64,000 nt of DNA from Azonexus sp. (GTDB taxonomy: Bacteria; Pseudomonadota; Gammaproteobacteria; Burkholderiales; Rhodocyclaceae), in contig JAUYSK010000026.1 of the NCBI GenBank assembly GCA_030696345.1, positions 46,246-110,245 on the forward strand, given 5' to 3'. Positions 63,091 through 64,000 of the stretch are shown piece by piece. The translations under genes were made by a program, and so were the position numbers. The notes beneath the pieces were generated by a model. It did not search any database. It saw only the letters and a list, made by a program, of their open reading frames with translations, and was not told the DNA's origin. Numbering within the stretch: position 1 is the first letter of the stretch; each line of letters starts with the position of its first letter.

Positions 63091-63144
63091 ATGAGTCACT
63101 CCTGCGACAAATTACCTGCAACAACAATTACCACGATCACGTAA
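63091..63144 (+). CDS. 17-aa Thr/Ile-rich leader ORF before kef
   Basis: ATG 63091, with GAGG seven bases upstream, opens 17 codons ending PATTITTIT and a stop five bases before the antiporter ATG. The antiporter has no ribosome binding site of its own, so the small ORF may couple its translation. Too little room remains for a classical attenuator. It may be a chance frame. Confidence 0.35.
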   Translation: MSHSCDKLPATTITTIT

Positions 63145-63149
63145 TCACC

Positions 63150-64000
63150 ATGGATCATCTGGTTCAAATCATCCTGCTGCTGGCAGTGAGCGTGACTGTG
63201 ATGGTCGCCTTCCAACGGCTTCACATCCCTTCCAGCCTTGGTTACCTGCTGGTCGGCCTGATCCTTGGTCCGCACACCGCCGGACCGACCGTGCATGTCC
63301 CGGAATTCAAGGTGCTCGCTGAGTTCGGCGTGGTCTTCCTGCTGTTCTCGATCGGCCTCAACTACTCGCTGCCGCAACTTCATGCGATGCGTCATCAGAT
63401 CCTTGGCCTGGGTACCGCGCAGGTAGCCCTGACCACGGCTGCCGTAGCCACGTTGCTATGGCTGGCAGGGATGAATCCCGTTGTGGCCTTCGTCATTGGT
63501 GCCGTCTTCGCCCAGTCATCCTCCACCATCATCGGCCGGCAACTCGCCGAACAGGGCGAGGAGGCCGCCCCGCACGGTCGACTCGGCCTCGCCATTTCCG
63601 TATTTCAGGATGTCACGGCTGTGCCGTTCCTGATCCTGATCCCCGTACTGGGCGCCGCCACGGGCATGAACGCGCTCGCCGCCGAACTCGGCTGGGCCAT
63701 GGCCAAGGCTGTGCTGGCCTTCACCCTGGTGTTTTATGCCGCACGCTGGGCCTTGCGCCCGCTTTTTCACTTGGTCACCGAACGGCGTTCCTCCGAATTG
63801 TTCACGCTTACAGTCCTGCTGGTGGTGTTGGCGGCCGCCTGGACGACCAACAGCTTGGGCTTGTCACTGGCGTTTGGCGCCTTTCTGGCAGGGATGATGC
63901 TCGGCGAGACAGAATTCCGTCATCAAGTGGAATCCAGTATTCGTCCATTTCGCGATGTCTTGCTCGGTCTGTTCTTCGTCGGCATCGGTATGCTGATTGA
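63150..64000 (+). CDS. KefB/KefC-type cation/proton antiporter (3' end outside window)
   Basis: The frame from ATG 63150 runs to the window end; 283 residues are visible. It has a chain of hydrophobic helices and the CPA2 signatures SSLGYLLVGLILGPHTAG near the N-terminus, GVVFLLFSIGLNYSL, and GAVFAQSSSTIIGRQL. These are typical of potassium/proton antiporters of the Kef and YbaL group. The C-terminal TrkA-N regulatory domain that would separate the types lies outside. No clear Shine-Dalgarno sequence precedes the ATG. Confidence 0.88.
   Translation, partial: MDHLVQIILLLAVSVTVMVAFQRLHIPSSLGYLLVGLILGPHTAGPTVHVPEFKVLAEFGVVFLLFSIGLNYSLPQLHAMRHQILGLGTAQVALTTAAVATLLWLAGMNPVVAFVIGAVFAQSSSTIIGRQLAEQGEEAAPHGRLGLAISVFQDVTAVPFLILIPVLGAATGMNALAAELGWAMAKAVLAFTLVFYAARWALRPLFHLVTERRSSELFTLTVLLVVLAAAWTTNSLGLSLAFGAFLAGMMLGETEFRHQVESSIRPFRDVLLGLFFVGIGMLI

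Noticed and set aside
63091..63149. A thrL-like attenuator upstream of kef
   Set aside because: Only five bases separate the leader from the antiporter start, leaving no space for alternative hairpins or a terminator.

Overview
The window is GC-rich, gene-dense chromosomal DNA. It most likely comes from a denitrifying betaproteobacterium of the Rhodocyclales (Dechloromonas/Azonexus-like). That placement is inferred from the gene families, the rph-rdgB, gmk-rpoZ-spoT and birA-coaX neighbourhoods, the periplasmic nitrate reductase, and an NtrC/sigma-54 glnA promoter. No 16S rRNA is present to confirm it. I see no phage, insertion sequence, CRISPR array or plasmid functions.

Layout. 0-9.2 kb: housekeeping genes (probable hemW edge, rdgB, rph, a PP2C phosphatase/Ser-Thr kinase pair, yicC, gmk, rpoZ, spoT, dadA, tatD-like). 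9.4-14.7 kb: periplasmic nitrate reductase napGH-napDAB, with an FNR/DNR-type box in front of napD and no napC. 14.8-17.4 kb: rpoH behind a perfect CIRCE element, cspA and gluQ. 17.4-31.8 kb (minus strand): a complete pelABCDEFG exopolysaccharide operon followed directly by a ybhP-clsB pair. 31.9-36.9 kb: nadA, a rhodanese, a CDF transporter, and glnA with two phased NtrC sites and a sigma-54 promoter. 37-41.2 kb: a two-gene RND efflux operon behind a perfect inverted repeat. 41.3-45.4 kb: ntrB, ntrC, birA, coaX. 45.4-48.4 kb: an HD-GYP-like protein whose HD dyad reads QD, then an EAL protein with a degenerate GGDEF. 48.4-52.5 kb: a poorly described membrane/envelope cluster (DUF350, SPFH-SHOCT, double DUF4178, a 47-aa membrane peptide, and an internally duplicated 166-aa protein). 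52.5-55.8 kb: an NMT1-PAS-GGDEF cyclase, a Gly/Cys-rich membrane protein and an NlpC/P60 lipoprotein. 55.9-64 kb: tRNA-Arg(CCG), an O-methyltransferase, two small ORFs, katG, an NhaR-like regulator, an HPF/YfiA protein, a membrane GGDEF cyclase, and a KefB/C antiporter cut by the window end.

How it fits together. A c-di-GMP theme runs through the window: two apparently active cyclases with I-sites, one EAL phosphodiesterase, one HD-GYP with a changed metal ligand, and PelD, the receptor that switches on Pel secretion. Nitrogen control is the second theme: ntrBC and its likely target glnA lie about 6 kb apart, separated by an apparently inserted efflux operon. Stress control is the third: CIRCE/HrcA over rpoH, cspA, katG, hpf and spoT.

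The least explained parts are the 48.4-52.5 kb cluster and the 57.1-58.0 kb segment, which holds two small ORFs and two back-to-back perfect hairpins. These are the best candidates for something undescribed.
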